Shown in pieces: positions 50,801 to 63,461 of a DNA stretch of 64,000 nucleotides. Both the position numbers and the translations under genes were made by a program. Below the pieces are notes generated by a model, which saw only the letters and a list, made by a program, of their open reading frames with translations, was not told where the DNA came from and searched no databases. How positions within the stretch are numbered: position 1 is the stretch's first letter; every line of letters begins with the position of its first letter. Origin of the DNA: Arctopsyche grandis (Eukaryota > Arthropoda > Insecta > Trichoptera > Hydropsychidae); NCBI RefSeq assembly GCF_051622035.1, contig NC_135362.1, positions 11,535,501-11,599,500 on the forward strand. The letters run 5' to 3'.

Positions 50801-50829
50801 TCGATCACCTTAATATTTGAAGGACGAAT

Positions 50830-51300
50830 CCTTTTATATATACTTTTTATTTTTAATTCAATCAATCAATGTACACTCGTCATTACAGATCGCTCCAATG
50901 CGATGAGTGTACTGTAATATTCACATCAAGAAATTTTATATATTTAATACATAATCATTACATAATTCGAAATGATACATGACATCTATGGTCAGACATA
51001 ATATATAATCAATAATCATTTTTATACAACAATACGAATTTATACATTAAATATTCACAGAGAGAATGGAGAGAAACCCGGTGAATCCTGAGATATAACA
51101 CAACAACTCAAGATTTCGCGAGATAAATGAGGGGGAAGCCAATTTTGCACGAATCGTTTCAATGAAAATCAGAAAAATTGGCACACTCTGATAAGAAACG
51201 ACCGACCCGGTTACAAACCAAGGTCTGGCTAGCAGCAAACAGTGTGACTCGAACTCATATCCACACTGACCATAGCAAGTTATGCTGGTATGAATTGTTT
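50830..51300 (-). mobile_element. SINE, head B, tail 2 (reverse orientation)
   Basis: On the minus strand: head B with box B GAGTTCGAGTCACAC, the central domain (CTTATCAGAGTGTGCCAA), then the tail-2 hairpin with GTACACTCAT and ACGAGTGTAC around CGCATTGGAGC (about 50871-50912) and GATT repeats. It matches the copy in CDA1 intron 3. Confidence 0.8.
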
Positions 51301-53924
51301 TCAATAAAAATAAAACGTGATCAGTGATCGATTCTGAGTTCGAATCAGTAAAAAATCTCGAGTTCGAATTTTCGCATGATCACAAAACTTCATCTATTGT
51401 TACTACGTACATAGATAAAGTAAAAATTATTTAGCATAATAAATTTAAAACTGGAAAATTCTGACGAAATATAAATTGCGTAGTTTGATGAAGCAACTAC
51501 GCTTAAAATCGGTGGATATTTTTTAAAACAGAAAGTTATGAAGTATTAAAGAAGATTTGACCCTTGTAAAAAAATATGCTTTTTGTTTCGCCTTCAAAAC
51601 GAAACTTGACCTTTTACAATAGCGTTAAATGTCCATTTTTGACTCGGGCGTAAGAAAAGGTTGCTTGCCGCTGACCTGCAACATCCGCACAAAAAAGAGA
51701 AAATGACTGCGTTTAAATGAGAAATCGTTCATGCACTGTTATGTAAAGTGAAATATTAAAAAAAAAAAAAAGAAGCACCGGCTACGATCGTCTTCGGCAG
51801 ACGGCGAATCGTCAAGTCGTCCATATACATATGTATATCTATCGGAGTTTAGTTGACGAGACGCGTTTCGTAACAAGTCGAACGAGGCATCATCATCTTC
51901 GTTGCGAAATCCAACGCGAAAACAATAGTCGCAGGTGGTTGACTGCTTCCATCAAGATGACGAATCGGAGACGGAACTGAGCAAAGGTTGACGTAGGTCA
52001 CGCCAACGCGCGCCCCCTCGTTCGAGAGCCTCTGGGTGCGTCGCGAAAGCTTCTACAAGTAGGCAGGTACGTTTATTCGATGATGATGATGATGATGATG
52101 ACGGCCAAGCCTTTCGATAAAGTCACATCGTTTAACTTTCGACATTAGCTTTTGACGACTGAAATATTCGATCATACGAATCGAGCGCATACAAATTTTG
52201 CAACTAATCACGGATAGCGATATTGGCGACATTGAGCCACTTTCGATTTTTTTTTCTTGCTTAAATTCACATACACTTTATTATTCATATTATTTTTTTG
52301 TTTATTTGTGTGCGAATAATGGCAATTTATCGATGCAACCGTAGCTATTTATAAACACTGCACTGGGTTTGCAACAACAGAGGATGTGTGTATTATATTG
52401 CTAGATCTGATCCCACGTTTTGCTATTAATTCGAACTGCAAAGTATTTGTTTGAATAAAATAAAAGAATCAGGTTCTAATTTTATGTATTTAACTCAAAC
52501 CCAAACAAAACAATTTTTATTTAATTTGTTATTCTATTTTTTCATACAAATTATTTATTTTTTGTCATTACTTACTAATTTTAGTTGTGTGTGTTTTTTT
52601 TCATTTTACGATACTTTTAAATAGAAAAAAATTGATTTTTTATAAGCTTCTATTCTCGGCTCTCTTCAAGCTTGGTATTTTATGTGAATATATATATCTA
52701 CATACATATATAATATGTATGTATATGTATATTGCAACCATTAAGAGAATTGGTGTTTGACTTGACTTATTCTTGGAAGATTGAAACACTATTCGAATGT
52801 GTCATGAAATATGCGTGTTGCAACATTTCCTTGTAATGATCGGCATTGTAAGAGCAATGCAGGATAATAATAGTGCCGAAGTGGGTAGTTCAAGTATTTT
52901 AAAACATATTTTCAATACTTCCATTGCCTTAAAAGTACATTTATTATCATTATAAACCGATAGAAAATTGATAGAATAGCATTTCTAAGAAGTTTTCTCT
53001 AGTGGGTGAAAGTAATGATCCTCATTTAAGGGAAACGGTTTTCTGTTACGCACACATACGCATGTATGTATGTATGTATATGAGCTTTTCAATTGAAAAT
53101 TGAATCGAGTTGAAATGGAATGTGTTAATTTTGCGATTTATCATTTCTTTGTGATACATTAGATATAGTTAAAAGTCAATATTGAAGTATTATGTGAATG
53201 TAAATAGCATGAAATCGGATGGTCACCGTTCGTGCACGGAATTTTCCTTAGAAGTTCATATTCAAATCAGGATCACGGACTCCTCGAAGGTCAAAATCCT
53301 CTTACCACCGGAGCGAAGCAGGCGCATATTAACATGTATCATTTACCGAGCTGTTTTTTCGTTAGATTTCTAGTCACGATCGCGACATCCGCGCGCTAAG
53401 AGTTAAATATCTGACACGCCGACGCGTCTCCTACGTTCTGAGGCGAGCATCTCCAATATCTAGCGTCGCAAATTTCAGAATATGCGAGAAAGAAGAAATG
53501 AAAATGGTTGTTGGCATTGAGAATGGCATGGCGCACTCGGGTGACATTCTGAGGAATGCCGTATTGGGGGCACCGTAACGCCGCGGCTCGTTCGCTTACT
53601 GCAACCGAACAGTTGAGAAACACTGGATTGTAAATATCTAACTACCTGCCCATATGAACAATATATCCCATAATTACAGCGACGATGATCGGTTATGTCA
53701 TATGTGGCTCAGATTCAATTCTACATATGTGTATAGCTGTTTGCGATACAATAGGCATAATGCGTTAGTGCCTATTGTATCAATTGAGTTTGTGTCATTT
53801 TCCTTATAAATAATATAGTCAAGTCTGAATTTAGCGTATTAATTATAGAGAAGGCGAGCTAAATCTGGAGCTTAATCAGCTTTTGTCAGTACATATAAAT
53901 AATGTTTTTAAAAACAAAAACCGC
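51301..53924. other. Intergenic, no gene seen
   Basis: A GC-richer block at 51770-52110 includes a GAT run at 52078-52101. Otherwise AT-rich with CATA/TATG repeats near 52690-52725. No supportable ORF. Confidence 0.55.
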
Positions 53925-54160
53925 ATACACGAAATTTGAAAGTAGCATATGTCCACTTTTCTACATTTCGAGAAATATTTCGCAAAAGATTAAATACATT
54001 TTGCATTTTACAAAATTTAAAATTAATACTGGTGGCTTGTAATACGTTTATTCTGCTTTTCCAATATTCTAGATTTGTGAATTAAGTCAAACAGAAATAG
54101 TGTTTTTGGAACTGAAAATTGGACTTCGCCACATTTAACGGCACACATGTGGAAAGAATC
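53925..54160. mobile_element. Diverged relative of the MITE in the CDA1 intron
   Basis: Shares the interior AATACGTTTATTCTGCTTTTCC-like stretch (imperfect), GTGAATTAAG.CAAACAGAAAT and GTTTTTGGAACTGAAAATTGG with 28860-29010. The terminal repeats are eroded. Confidence 0.65.
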
Positions 54161-56477
54161 TTGATGATATTTATTTATAAAAATCACCTTACAAATTGGT
54201 TTTAAATATAGGAATAAGAAGTGTATTATTGACCAAACATTGTAAATGCCTTATACAAACGCAGTCATGAGATAGAAACACTGTATGGAAGTTGTTACCA
54301 ACATTGATTAGTTCTTACCCTAAAATGATTTACAATCTTTTTCATCAAAGATATGTATGTTTCGATATAGAATGTGCTAATGAATATTTTTCGTAGTGCT
54401 GTTTACGGGTTGAGCTCTACTGGTATAAGCGAACCTTATTATGTACATATGTACATATGTTGATTTAGATTTTATTAAATTAATGTCTTACTATAATTTA
54501 TTTCACTTAAAAGAATTTCACTGTCTTTTTTGAGGTGTAAAATAAATGTATATATCATCAATATTATGGTGTCGAAATAAGTCTCTTGTTTAATATATCA
54601 ATGTGAATATTGGTAAACTTAGTACTAGGTACCATCGATACGTTCGTATCATCTTGCTTAACATTTTAAACGCGTTCTTTAACGCCGACTGAAAGATAAT
54701 TAATTCGTATGCGTATATATGTGCATTACAAAGAAATTTCGTAGTAAAAATTACTCATATCGAACGCAATTCCAAGGCAAACGGATCGTTCACCGGCTAA
54801 ACGAGCAATTTAACCTTAACAGACGAAAGGCTTCCGCCATTTCACGCGTAAAAGGAATTGATGTAAAAAAATTAATATTATACGTTCGTGCTTGAAATTT
54901 CTTGTAAAAATGTTTGTTGTTCAATAGAATTTCCAGATAATTATTTGCGTTAATTATATGTATGTTTTTCTTTTGTTAGCACGATAGTTCAAGACTGATT
55001 TAAGTATTGCTACAAATTCAATTGATTTTCAAATCTAAATACGAAAATATGTATGTACATGCGAACATTTTTGTACATGTAGACATCTATCGGCGATTTT
55101 CCAACTTATACCTTTGTATGAAGAAAATGGAAAAATGTAGTAGTGACATCTATCGAAAATATTTAAAATCTATGAAAAATAATTCATTCGATTCTTTAAC
55201 AAAACAAAATAATTATTTCATATTTAAAAATGTGTCTCAATAAACATACTGAATTAAATTTATATTATATGAATTTGAATATATATGATACGAATTTATA
55301 AATTAATTGTTAAATATGTATATAAATCAATGTGGGTAATCAATAAATTTCTTTTATTTACTATCCAATTGTATTTATTTTAAAAACAAACAAAGCTAGC
55401 AAGCTTTTTTTCCTATAAATGACTGATTTGATAGTAAAACAAATAATAAGTAAATTATTGAAGTAAAAATACTTACACTTCCACCGGCTGAACGACTGTT
55501 CCCGCAGAGATAGATAATAAAAGTAAGTCCAAATAATTGACACCTCACTTTAACGGCTAATATTTAAAGTTTTCAGCCAACTGCTGTTTCTTAATAAATT
55601 AATTTTAGCTTGAATCCATTGTTTACTCTATTTTCTTGAATTTACAAAATGTTAATTTCATTGATTGTTTGCTTTTTTTTTATTTTTGGGTATATTCTTA
55701 TTCCCATATCCATATATTTTTATTTTTTCACTTTTAGTTTAATTAAAACCTATTAAATTTTGTTTGATTTTTAATTCTTAATTTTTACTGTTTTTTTTCT
55801 CTTCTTAATTTTTTGTTTCTTTAAATATTTTGGGTATCATATGAAGACTGTTATCAATGTTTGTTAAATAAAATGTAACATGTTTTTTATATACTATATA
55901 CATACATATGTATGTATGTATGATTATATAAAATATGTATTATTCTTGTATATATGTATTATCCGGCCAGAGTGTCATATTGGGGTTTATTTTATTAAAA
56001 TAAAATAAAATAAAATATGCAGGTTTTGTATTTTTGGTTGTACCTTTTAATTATAACCAGTAGTTTATGAATAATATTTTTTATATACCGTTAGATGGCG
56101 ATAAATGGTCATTTTAAAATATTCTGCCGCTCTTTTATGAATTTACATTTTAAATTCACTCGTTAATCCAAATACTCAGATTTTCAAACTTTCCTCATCT
56201 ACCATTGTATTTATGCAATGTTTTCATATTTTATAAATTAAATATGCATATATAAAAGAATATTTGATAACTTTGTCACGCATGATCAATTTTACTACAC
56301 ATATGGACATACATACATATTTAACATAATGAGTTAAATATGTATGTATATATTTAGCATAATGAGTAGCCCTTATTTAGGAAACTTTGGGAAATTGCCC
56401 GTACCAATGTATACTCATATATATTTTACGTTTTATTTTCTACATAAAAACGTAAAAAATGAAAATAAAACGTAAAA
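54161..56477. other. Intergenic, no gene seen
   Basis: Very AT-rich. A (AAAAT)n run at about 55990-56017 after GGCCAGAGTGTCATATTGGGG may be a decayed SINE tail. No coding signal. Confidence 0.55.
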
Positions 56478-56838
56478 TCAGCAGAATGGTCTAGTGGTTA
56501 GCATGTAATACTTTGAACAAAGTGGTCACGAGTTCAAATCCCACTGATTTCTGCTGGCCAGACCTTAGATTTGTGACTCCGGGCCGATCGTTTCATTGAA
56601 ACGGTTCCAACAAATCGGCAACCTTACTCATTTTCTCACAAAATCTCGAGTTTTCAGCAATCTCGAATTTCGCTGAATTGTATAAAATGATGCAACTTTA
56701 CAAATTTGACCATAGATTTCTCTGTGGATGTTAGTTCATATGTACTATAAATAATGCTAATAATACTTGTATCAAATGTACAATGTTTCTGGTCTGGAAG
56801 GCGCATTGGGTGTTACCTGTTACCTTCCTTGTATAAAT
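56478..56838 (+). mobile_element. SINE, head B, tail 1
   Basis: Head B with box A ATGGTCTAGTGGTTAG and box B GAGTTCAAATCCC, a shortened central domain, and an imperfect tail-1 hairpin (GGAAGGCGCATTGGG, about 56797-56833). It joins head B to tail 1, the same combination as the split copy at 47029-50420. Confidence 0.75.
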
Positions 56839-56839
56839 T

Positions 56840-56881
56840 AAAAATTCTATATTATGTACATATACATAATATAGAATTTTT
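56840..56881. repeat. Perfect 19-bp inverted repeat, 4-nt loop
   Basis: Arm AAAAATTCTATATTATGTA, loop CATA, then the exact reverse complement. It directly abuts the 3' end of the SINE. Confidence 0.9.
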
Positions 56882-57371
56882 TATATTTGTTTAAATATTC
56901 TTTTTGAAAGTATAATTTTCTAGTGATTATTCCATAATATACCTTAAATATAATATAACGATAATAAAAACTGCCTTTGAAGCTATTCTCATAATGAAAA
57001 CAGAATGAAATCAGAATTCAGAATCAAACGATCTTATTACTGCGACGGTTACCCACTTCCATTCATAAACAATCGTACGTATATATGTACATACATACAT
57101 ACGTACATATACGAGTATGCAAATATAATATTTATAAACATACTTATTGCCGAACACCTCTGGACTTAATAATTATTAGTTCCAAGAAATGATTAAATCC
57201 TTAAAAGCTATAGAACAGATTCAATTGTAACCATTTTAGCTAGCAATTATTGTATGTAATTGAAAAATTATGAAGAACGCTTTCGTATGTATGTATATTT
57301 ATGTACATATGTATGTACATCATAGCTGAGTCTACCTTTTTGAACGCATATCTTTTTTATTTTATTTTACA
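56882..57371. other. Intergenic, no gene seen
   Basis: AT-rich with CATA/TATG repeats near 57080-57115 and 57285-57320. Confidence 0.55.
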
Positions 57372-57750
57372 TAGATATATACCAGGAAGGCTTGACAGGA
57401 AGACCCAAATGCGCCTTCCTGGACAATTAATTACAAATAATGCAGTATTTTATTATTACATAAATCACCGTATTTCCAGAAGTTGAAGAAAACGAAATAA
57501 CAATTACAGAATTAATCCATTAATTTTGTACATAATTTTTACAAATTGTACATACAATAAATATAAGAGTTGTGACAACAGGAAAGATGATTTTTTCCAA
57601 TTTTAAGGAACTGTTTCAACAATGATCAGATAAAATTGGCAAACTCTGATAAGAAACGATCGATTTGGAGTCACAAAACCCCCAAATCTAACCAGCAGTA
57701 TAGCGGACCGAACCCACTGATCATAAGCCATACTGCTGGCATATGTTACA
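57372..57750 (-). mobile_element. SINE, head A-like, tail 1 (reverse orientation)
   Basis: On the minus strand: a damaged head with box B-like GGGTTCGGTCC, a central domain (CTTATCAGAGTTTGCCAATT), and the tail-1 hairpin CCAGGAAGGCGCATTTGGG / AAGCCTTCCTGG (about 57378-57424). Confidence 0.7.
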
Positions 57751-59145
57751 CTTATCCCGATTGCTTCCTTAATCTGAAGTCTTTGTATTATAGATGAACA
57801 TTCTCTTCTACTAATCAGCACACTTTCAAGTACCGACAACCTTTCTGAATCACTACGAATGGGTGTATTCAGTATAAATCAAACGTATGTGGGTACTTAT
57901 TAAGTGCTACATTTACTAAAGTATGTCACATACATATGTAAAACGTGAACTATGTATGCATTATCTAATACCTAAATGGGAAATGTTATTCAACGTGAGT
58001 TAATTGTGATATTGTGTCACTGACGAAACACCACATTCAGGAAGTATGTCCGATTGTTACGCGAGCAACATTTTTTTTGCCGGAACTTACCGTTGGACTC
58101 AAAGTTGCACGTGGGATATATTATACATATTACCCACTAGACGGCTAGAAGAAAACCTGTTCTCTGTATGAAAAGTCATCATCAGTATAGTGTATCTTAC
58201 GGCGACTAAATTGAAACGAAACGGATACACCAAAAGATACTTTTTTAGCATAGTAGTTGCATAATAATCTATGAAAGTGGTCGGATATTGGGTAATGTTT
58301 TTTTTTTTTTTTTGATAGTACATCAAGCAATGGTTCGTTAGTTTGAGTGTATATTTTTTAATTGAACTTTTCTTAACATTTTCACGAAGTTCATAATATG
58401 CATAGCGTATATGTAGTGTACAATTTACTTGACCATGACAATTTCTATCAGTTATAGTTGACTATTCTTGAATTTTTACGACTATTATGTCATAAAAAGC
58501 GTAATATTACTACGACACTTCCTCATAGGAAGTAGGTCACTTCGCCAAAATCTCATAATACTTTCTTTATCCTACGTATACCTACATATTGACGTACATA
58601 TATGTATTTGAAACTTGTTTGGATGATCACATCCATTTTCTCATATATTTAAGCACATTGTATGGTTCCACCAATATTGAATAAATGATAATGTACACGG
58701 AAATAAGTGAAAATCCTTCTGAAAGTGATTTCGTATTATTATTAATACTATTATTAATACTATTCAAGAATAATAATAAGTGTTAGCTAATCTGTAGTGA
58801 AGCTGCTCAATTAATTTTCTAATCAGCGTACAATATTCTTTTTCGGCAAATTTAAAACGATCCTCAATTATTTATTGTCATATTATTGCCTCATCTCACG
58901 GAAAGGCAAATGGACCATCCGTATTAGATTAATGTTCGCACTTGAGTTAGCACTTGAAATGCGCAAATTGATTCACTGTTTTAATAAAATTGTATTGTAA
59001 GTCCTTGTACTGTTTTGTTTGTAAATGACATTATATTAAATTGGCCAAGTCACATAATGAAAAAAGTGTCTGATGTCATATTTTCGTGCCTGTTAAAAAG
59101 AAATGATTGAAAATAAAAAGAATGGCCGATTTTTTTTTTATATAT
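57751..59145. other. Intergenic, no gene seen
   Basis: AT-rich noncoding sequence downstream of the dehydrogenase gene, with an ATT/AAT simple repeat near 58735-58775. Confidence 0.55.
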
Positions 59146-59151
59146 TTTAAT
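59146..59151 (-). other. Candidate polyadenylation signal of the dehydrogenase gene
   Basis: ATTAAA on the minus strand, 110 nt past the stop codon at 59261. No AATAAA lies closer. Confidence 0.4.
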
Positions 59152-59260
59152 TAAACAAATAAATCAACATCATTCATTTTTGCTATTATTCATAACCTTA
59201 TAAAATAACTATAGAAATAATTAACGTTTAACATTTTTTTTTAAATATTGTGCTATTTTG

Positions 59261-61420
59261 TCATTCATCGTCATTTTTATTGCTGAGTGCTTCCTTACAC
59301 AGTGATTTATAATATTGTTTGTAAAATACAGAAGATCGTCCCACAGATTCTTCCTCGTCGTATTTCGGTGAGTATTCCATATGAATGGAAGCTCTCAGTC
59401 TACTGAAGTAAATAAAAGAGCTGAGATAAGAAATCAAAGCACAGGGACTAACAGGCAATCTGATCGAAGTTACACTAGAAAAAGCCTGTAGGACCATGGC
59501 TATCAAGAAAGATACGACCATGGGAATGTACCACCAGTTCGTTTTGCAAAGCACTTTGTCATCGTCCTCTCGGGTCAAACGTTCGCAAGTCCTCGTAGCA
59601 TCTTCTACGGGAGAATCATCAGTGATGAAGGCCGGGAAACCAGATATCTCCTCGTTTTCCTTGCCGAGAGTTTTCATAGCACATATATGAGCCCAAGCCA
59701 CATTTCCTAAAACGTTTTCATACATATTTTTTGCAATAGAACGATGAAATTATACTCGACTATCATTTCTTAATTTACAAACCTGCATATACTACTTGCT
59801 GTTTTCCACCGGCGCCGGCCAATTTCGGGACTCTTCCTCCCATCTTTTGGGCAACGTTAATTATAGAGGTCATGAATCTTGGATCTTCTTCTCCGTAGAT
59901 GAACGAAGGTCGGAGTGCTACAGTTTTGAGCGTTTTTCCATTTTCTATAACAAAGTATTTTATTGGTAAATACGACACTGAAGACGGGTCATCAATTGTG
60001 ACGAAATTCGGTGACAGTTATGTTGTGACATTGACGACATAATACGTTTCATAAGACAGTTTACCGTGAAACAAAAAACATGTAATTACAATGTCACGGT
60101 TTCCAAATTCGGATCAACTTCGGTAATAAGTAAACATGTAATCAAATCGCAAACCATTAATTTGATTTACAAATGTTTTTTTTTTTTTGTAAATTTCATC
60201 ATTTTCGTACGTATGTGTTTGCATCAACCGAAATTCTTTCAATCGAGTTTTATTATATTACCTTTTCAATGTCTTTCAGAATTATTTTAACACTTTTTTG
60301 TCAGCTGTTGACTTATTTAATTATCGTACAACGGCACTAAATAATCGGAATTCGCATCGAACTCTTCATAAGTGACCAAAACAGAGCTGAAATACAAAAT
60401 ATATCAAAAAAAAAGCAATAGCTCCGAAATAAATCTAAATAAAATAATTTGGTTTGTTTTTTTTTATACATAAAACACTACATACATTATGAAGAAATGA
60501 CAAATATATAATTTCAATAGATTTTACCTTAGCTTATAAAATGTTTTTTCAGATGCAATCAATTAGTTTAAAGTAAAAAAAAAAATTAGAACTCACTTGT
60601 AAGACTTCCATTTGCTCCAAGAACAACCATTTCAGCTTTAAGTTTTGATTCGGGATATCCAGGAATAACAAACTTGTCGGAATCAACAGGCGGCAAAGCC
60701 TTCTTTTCAGTTTGATTGATAATAACGGCAAGACAAATTTTCCAAATATAAGGAATCATAGAAACTTCTGCAGTGCTAGTAAAAACCAATTTCTCCACGT
60801 CAAACTCTTGACACAGAGATATCACATTTTCACTGCCTACAAATTGGACAAGAAAAAAAAAACAGACAAAACCAATTCGTATCTTAGAAGAATATCAGCA
60901 CAATTTTAAGTGTGAATTTACTGTTTGTAAATCAAAATAAAGAATACCTTCAACATTGACTTTATTCAATTTAGAATAATTTGGCGGATACGTATACGAA
61001 ACGTAAGCAGCACAATGAAAAACACATTTGACATCTTCAAACGCATGTCGAATTGTATCTTTGTCCAATATGTTGCCCAAAATGGAATTCACCGGTATTG
61101 GTTGATCGTGATCTAAAATGATAAACAAGAAAAGATTTCATATCGCATATTGTATATATATATTATAATATATGATTTTGATAAAGATTAAGATACGATA
61201 CTCCACTCACCTATCAACTTAAAATATGGTTTTAAATCCAGTATTCGTATTTCAGATATCGTATCCTGACAAGCCTGAAGCTCCTTGACCAAATGTTGAC
61301 CAAGAAAACCGGCTCCACCTGAAGCACAATCATTATTTTGACATTTCTATTTTAAGTATTAAACAATGTTTTTTGTTTATAATCACCCGTGATCAGGACG
61401 ATACTTTTATTTTCAGACAT
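59261..61420 (-). CDS. 3-beta-hydroxysteroid dehydrogenase-like membrane short-chain dehydrogenase, six exons
   Basis: Exons (minus strand): 61420-61387, 61318-61211, 61112-60948, 60836-60597, 59944-59783, 59706-59261. Joins keep frame (1155 nt) for 384 residues. Features of the extended SDR / 3-beta-HSD family: N-terminal TGGAGFLG (11-18) for NAD(P) binding, FHCAAYVSY, the TST serine/threonine near 122-124, the active-site Y163-x-x-x-K167 in YPESK, LRPSFIYG, and GNVAWAH (237-243), the latter typical of 3-beta-HSDs. A hydrophobic stretch WWYIPMVVSFLIAMVLQAFS (from about 294) is a likely membrane anchor, and the tail is acidic and hydrophilic. The substrate is not known; insects do not make sterols from scratch, so ecdysteroid or other hydroxysteroid/lipid oxidation is only a guess. 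Introns are short (68-111 bp) except one of 652 bp. It is about 21 kb upstream of the deacetylases with no evident link. Confidence 0.9.
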
Positions 61421-61915
61421 AGTTTCAGGTTTGAAAAAAAAATCACATTTAAAATAAAGCCGTGCGTGCAGCAAGTGGACTTGCTCGTCGACTCAAGAAA
61501 CGGTACTGAGCAAGCAGCACTGTTATTGCCGATTGATAACATATTTGACAACCTCTTCTGCACTTTCACTCACTTACGCAATATTCCCCACAACGTTAGA
61601 TAGATAGCATTGTGCTGAATACAGGTCACAATCAAAAAGCTCACACAAAGCCCTAGTATAGCCCAAAGCTTGAAATTTCAATAACTAATTGCGGATGTAA
61701 AGTAAAAAAATAGAAAATCCGTGTTTGAAAGTACATAATGATTTATTTTATAACATTTGAACTGCTACATGCCTGAAAACTTATCAACTAATATCAAATT
61801 CATTCAGCAGCATTTCTTTGACATTTTATTTTTACAAGCTTTTTATTAATTTTATTTTTTTTCCTAATTAATTTCCTGTTGGATTCAGAATATCAAAGTA
61901 ATTTTACCTTTAAAT
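61421..61915. other. Upstream region of the dehydrogenase gene
   Basis: About 200 bp of mixed composition, then AT-rich. No TATA box is clear near the start codon. Confidence 0.4.
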
Positions 61916-61919
61916 GTAT

Positions 61920-62578
61920 TGTAGGCGGGGTAGGTAAGTGTTGACCGTATCCCGGCCTAACGAAACACTGTTGTGCTAGTTTTATAAAGTTTTATTGTTT
62001 GCCTATGGTTGTACAAAGGTATGGTATTTGTGGGCAAAAGTATGTCGTTCAGCGGTCTCTGGATATGGTAGAGTGTCGCTGGCTCGGCATTCAGCTATGT
62101 TCAGAAGGTCTCTGGATGCGGCAGTGTGTTGCTGGCTCGTTGTTCGGCTATGTTCGGAAGGTCTCTGGATACGGCAGTGTGTTGCTGGCTCGTCCGGCTG
62201 GTTGATCTTCCAAGTCCGCGTAGTGTAGTGGTGGCTGGTCAGGAGCTGTATGTTGACTGGTCTGCTGTTGTGTGTCGACGCTTGCTGCTGTGGGTCGACT
62301 GGCGTTGTTTGGGTTGTACCTCCTTTTATAGTGTTTCTGGAATCGCCTGACCGATGGTGGTGGTTTGTTGATGCGTAAGAAAGGAATGCACTGTTGTCGA
62401 GGCGTAGAATTTTCTGGAACGCTTGATGGAAGTGGTTATTGATGCGTACGAGAGGAATTTGCTTTCGTCGAGGCGTAGTATTTTCTGGAATGCTTGATGC
62501 TGTTCCGCTCGATGTATTTTGTTGTTGCGGAATATTCTCGAAGGTTTCGATGACGATGACGACGACGAGATTCCTACA
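61920..62578 (-). mobile_element. Solo LTR (659 bp) with 4-bp target duplication
   Basis: The ends are TGTAGG and CCTACA, a perfect 6-bp inverted pair, flanked by GTAT on both sides (61916-61919 and 62579-62582). On the minus strand it has a TATAAAAGG box (62330-62322) and, downstream, an AATAAA (61996-61991), the order expected of an LTR promoter and polyadenylation site. No second LTR or internal region was found, so it is a recombined solo LTR. It is unrelated in sequence to the 47-kb LTR. Confidence 0.8.
62055..62201 (-). repeat. 53-bp tandem repeat inside the solo LTR, 2.8 units
   Basis: Units start at 62055, 62108 and 62161 (GTCTCTGGAT, GTGT.GCTGGCTCG, TATGTTC.GAAG). The third is cut short. 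Confidence 0.9.
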
Positions 62579-62656
62579 GTATCTACATTTCGAAATACTT
62601 TATAAAATGATGGTATTTTATAACGAACATCTATTAGCCACGGCTCTACCTCACGG

Positions 62657-62964
62657 GCCCGAATGTGAAACGCTGGAAAACGGAAATATCGGAAGGCAAA
62701 GATCGAAAATCGAAAGATCTTAAGTCGAAAAATCAAAAAAAAAAGGGTGCATGGTAAACTGTACATACTCACGTATATACTCGCACATTATTACGGGAGG
62801 AAAAGCCTGTTCCTCTTGTCCCTGTTGTATCCTGCTCACGCAAATTAAGTGAGTATGTACCTTTTACCACTCGCCCTTTTTTTTTTTGATTTTTCAACTT
62901 AAGATCTTTCGATTTTCGATCTTTGCCTTCCGATATTTGCGTTTTCCGGCGTTTCGCATTCGGG
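62657..62964. repeat. Foldback element: 116-bp inverted arms around a 76-bp spacer
   Basis: Left arm 62657-62772 and right arm 62849-62964 are reverse complements with few mismatches, including CCCGAATG.GAAACGC.GG, AATATCGGAAGGCAAAGATC, GAAAATCGAAAGATCTTAAG and GTACATACTCAC. Weaker similarity may extend outwards to about 62641 and 62980. No ORF. Confidence 0.85.
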
Positions 62965-62980
62965 CTCGTCACGGAGACCG

Positions 62981-63461
62981 ATTAGCCACACAGGCATTCT
63001 TCTATTGACTCTCTTATTGACTTTTCCTTAAAAGATCAATTTATAATACTCCTTAAAAAAAAATAGATTATTAAAATATATGCACCTTGAGTTTTATCAA
63101 CAGTTGACAAATTTAGATATTATCAATAGTTGACAATATGGAGTCGCATCGAGGGTACCCAAGAGCTATATATACATATGTGAGCTAATTCCCGGGCTGT
63201 AGATATATAAATGAGAAAAAATGTACCCTTAGCAAGTTAAGTGAATTTATTGAGCATTCATTTTTATATTTTATATATCGGAGTCCGAGTCGTGGCATTT
63301 CAAACGGTCAGTCACAAAAAACCAACCGACTCAGATTCCTTTTTATTATTTTATTAAATTAATAGTATGTGTCAACTAGAGTCTCCAATTTTATTGAAGT
63401 AAATCCACTAATAAATAGAAATTTAATAATTTCTTTATAAAAATCATGAATTTCTATTACA
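62981..63461. other. Intergenic, no gene seen
   Basis: AT-rich sequence between the foldback and the Helitron-like element. Confidence 0.5.

Noticed and set aside
62326-62772. 148-codon minus-strand frame
   Set aside because: It runs across the solo LTR end and into the foldback arm; low-complexity Phe/Ser composition.
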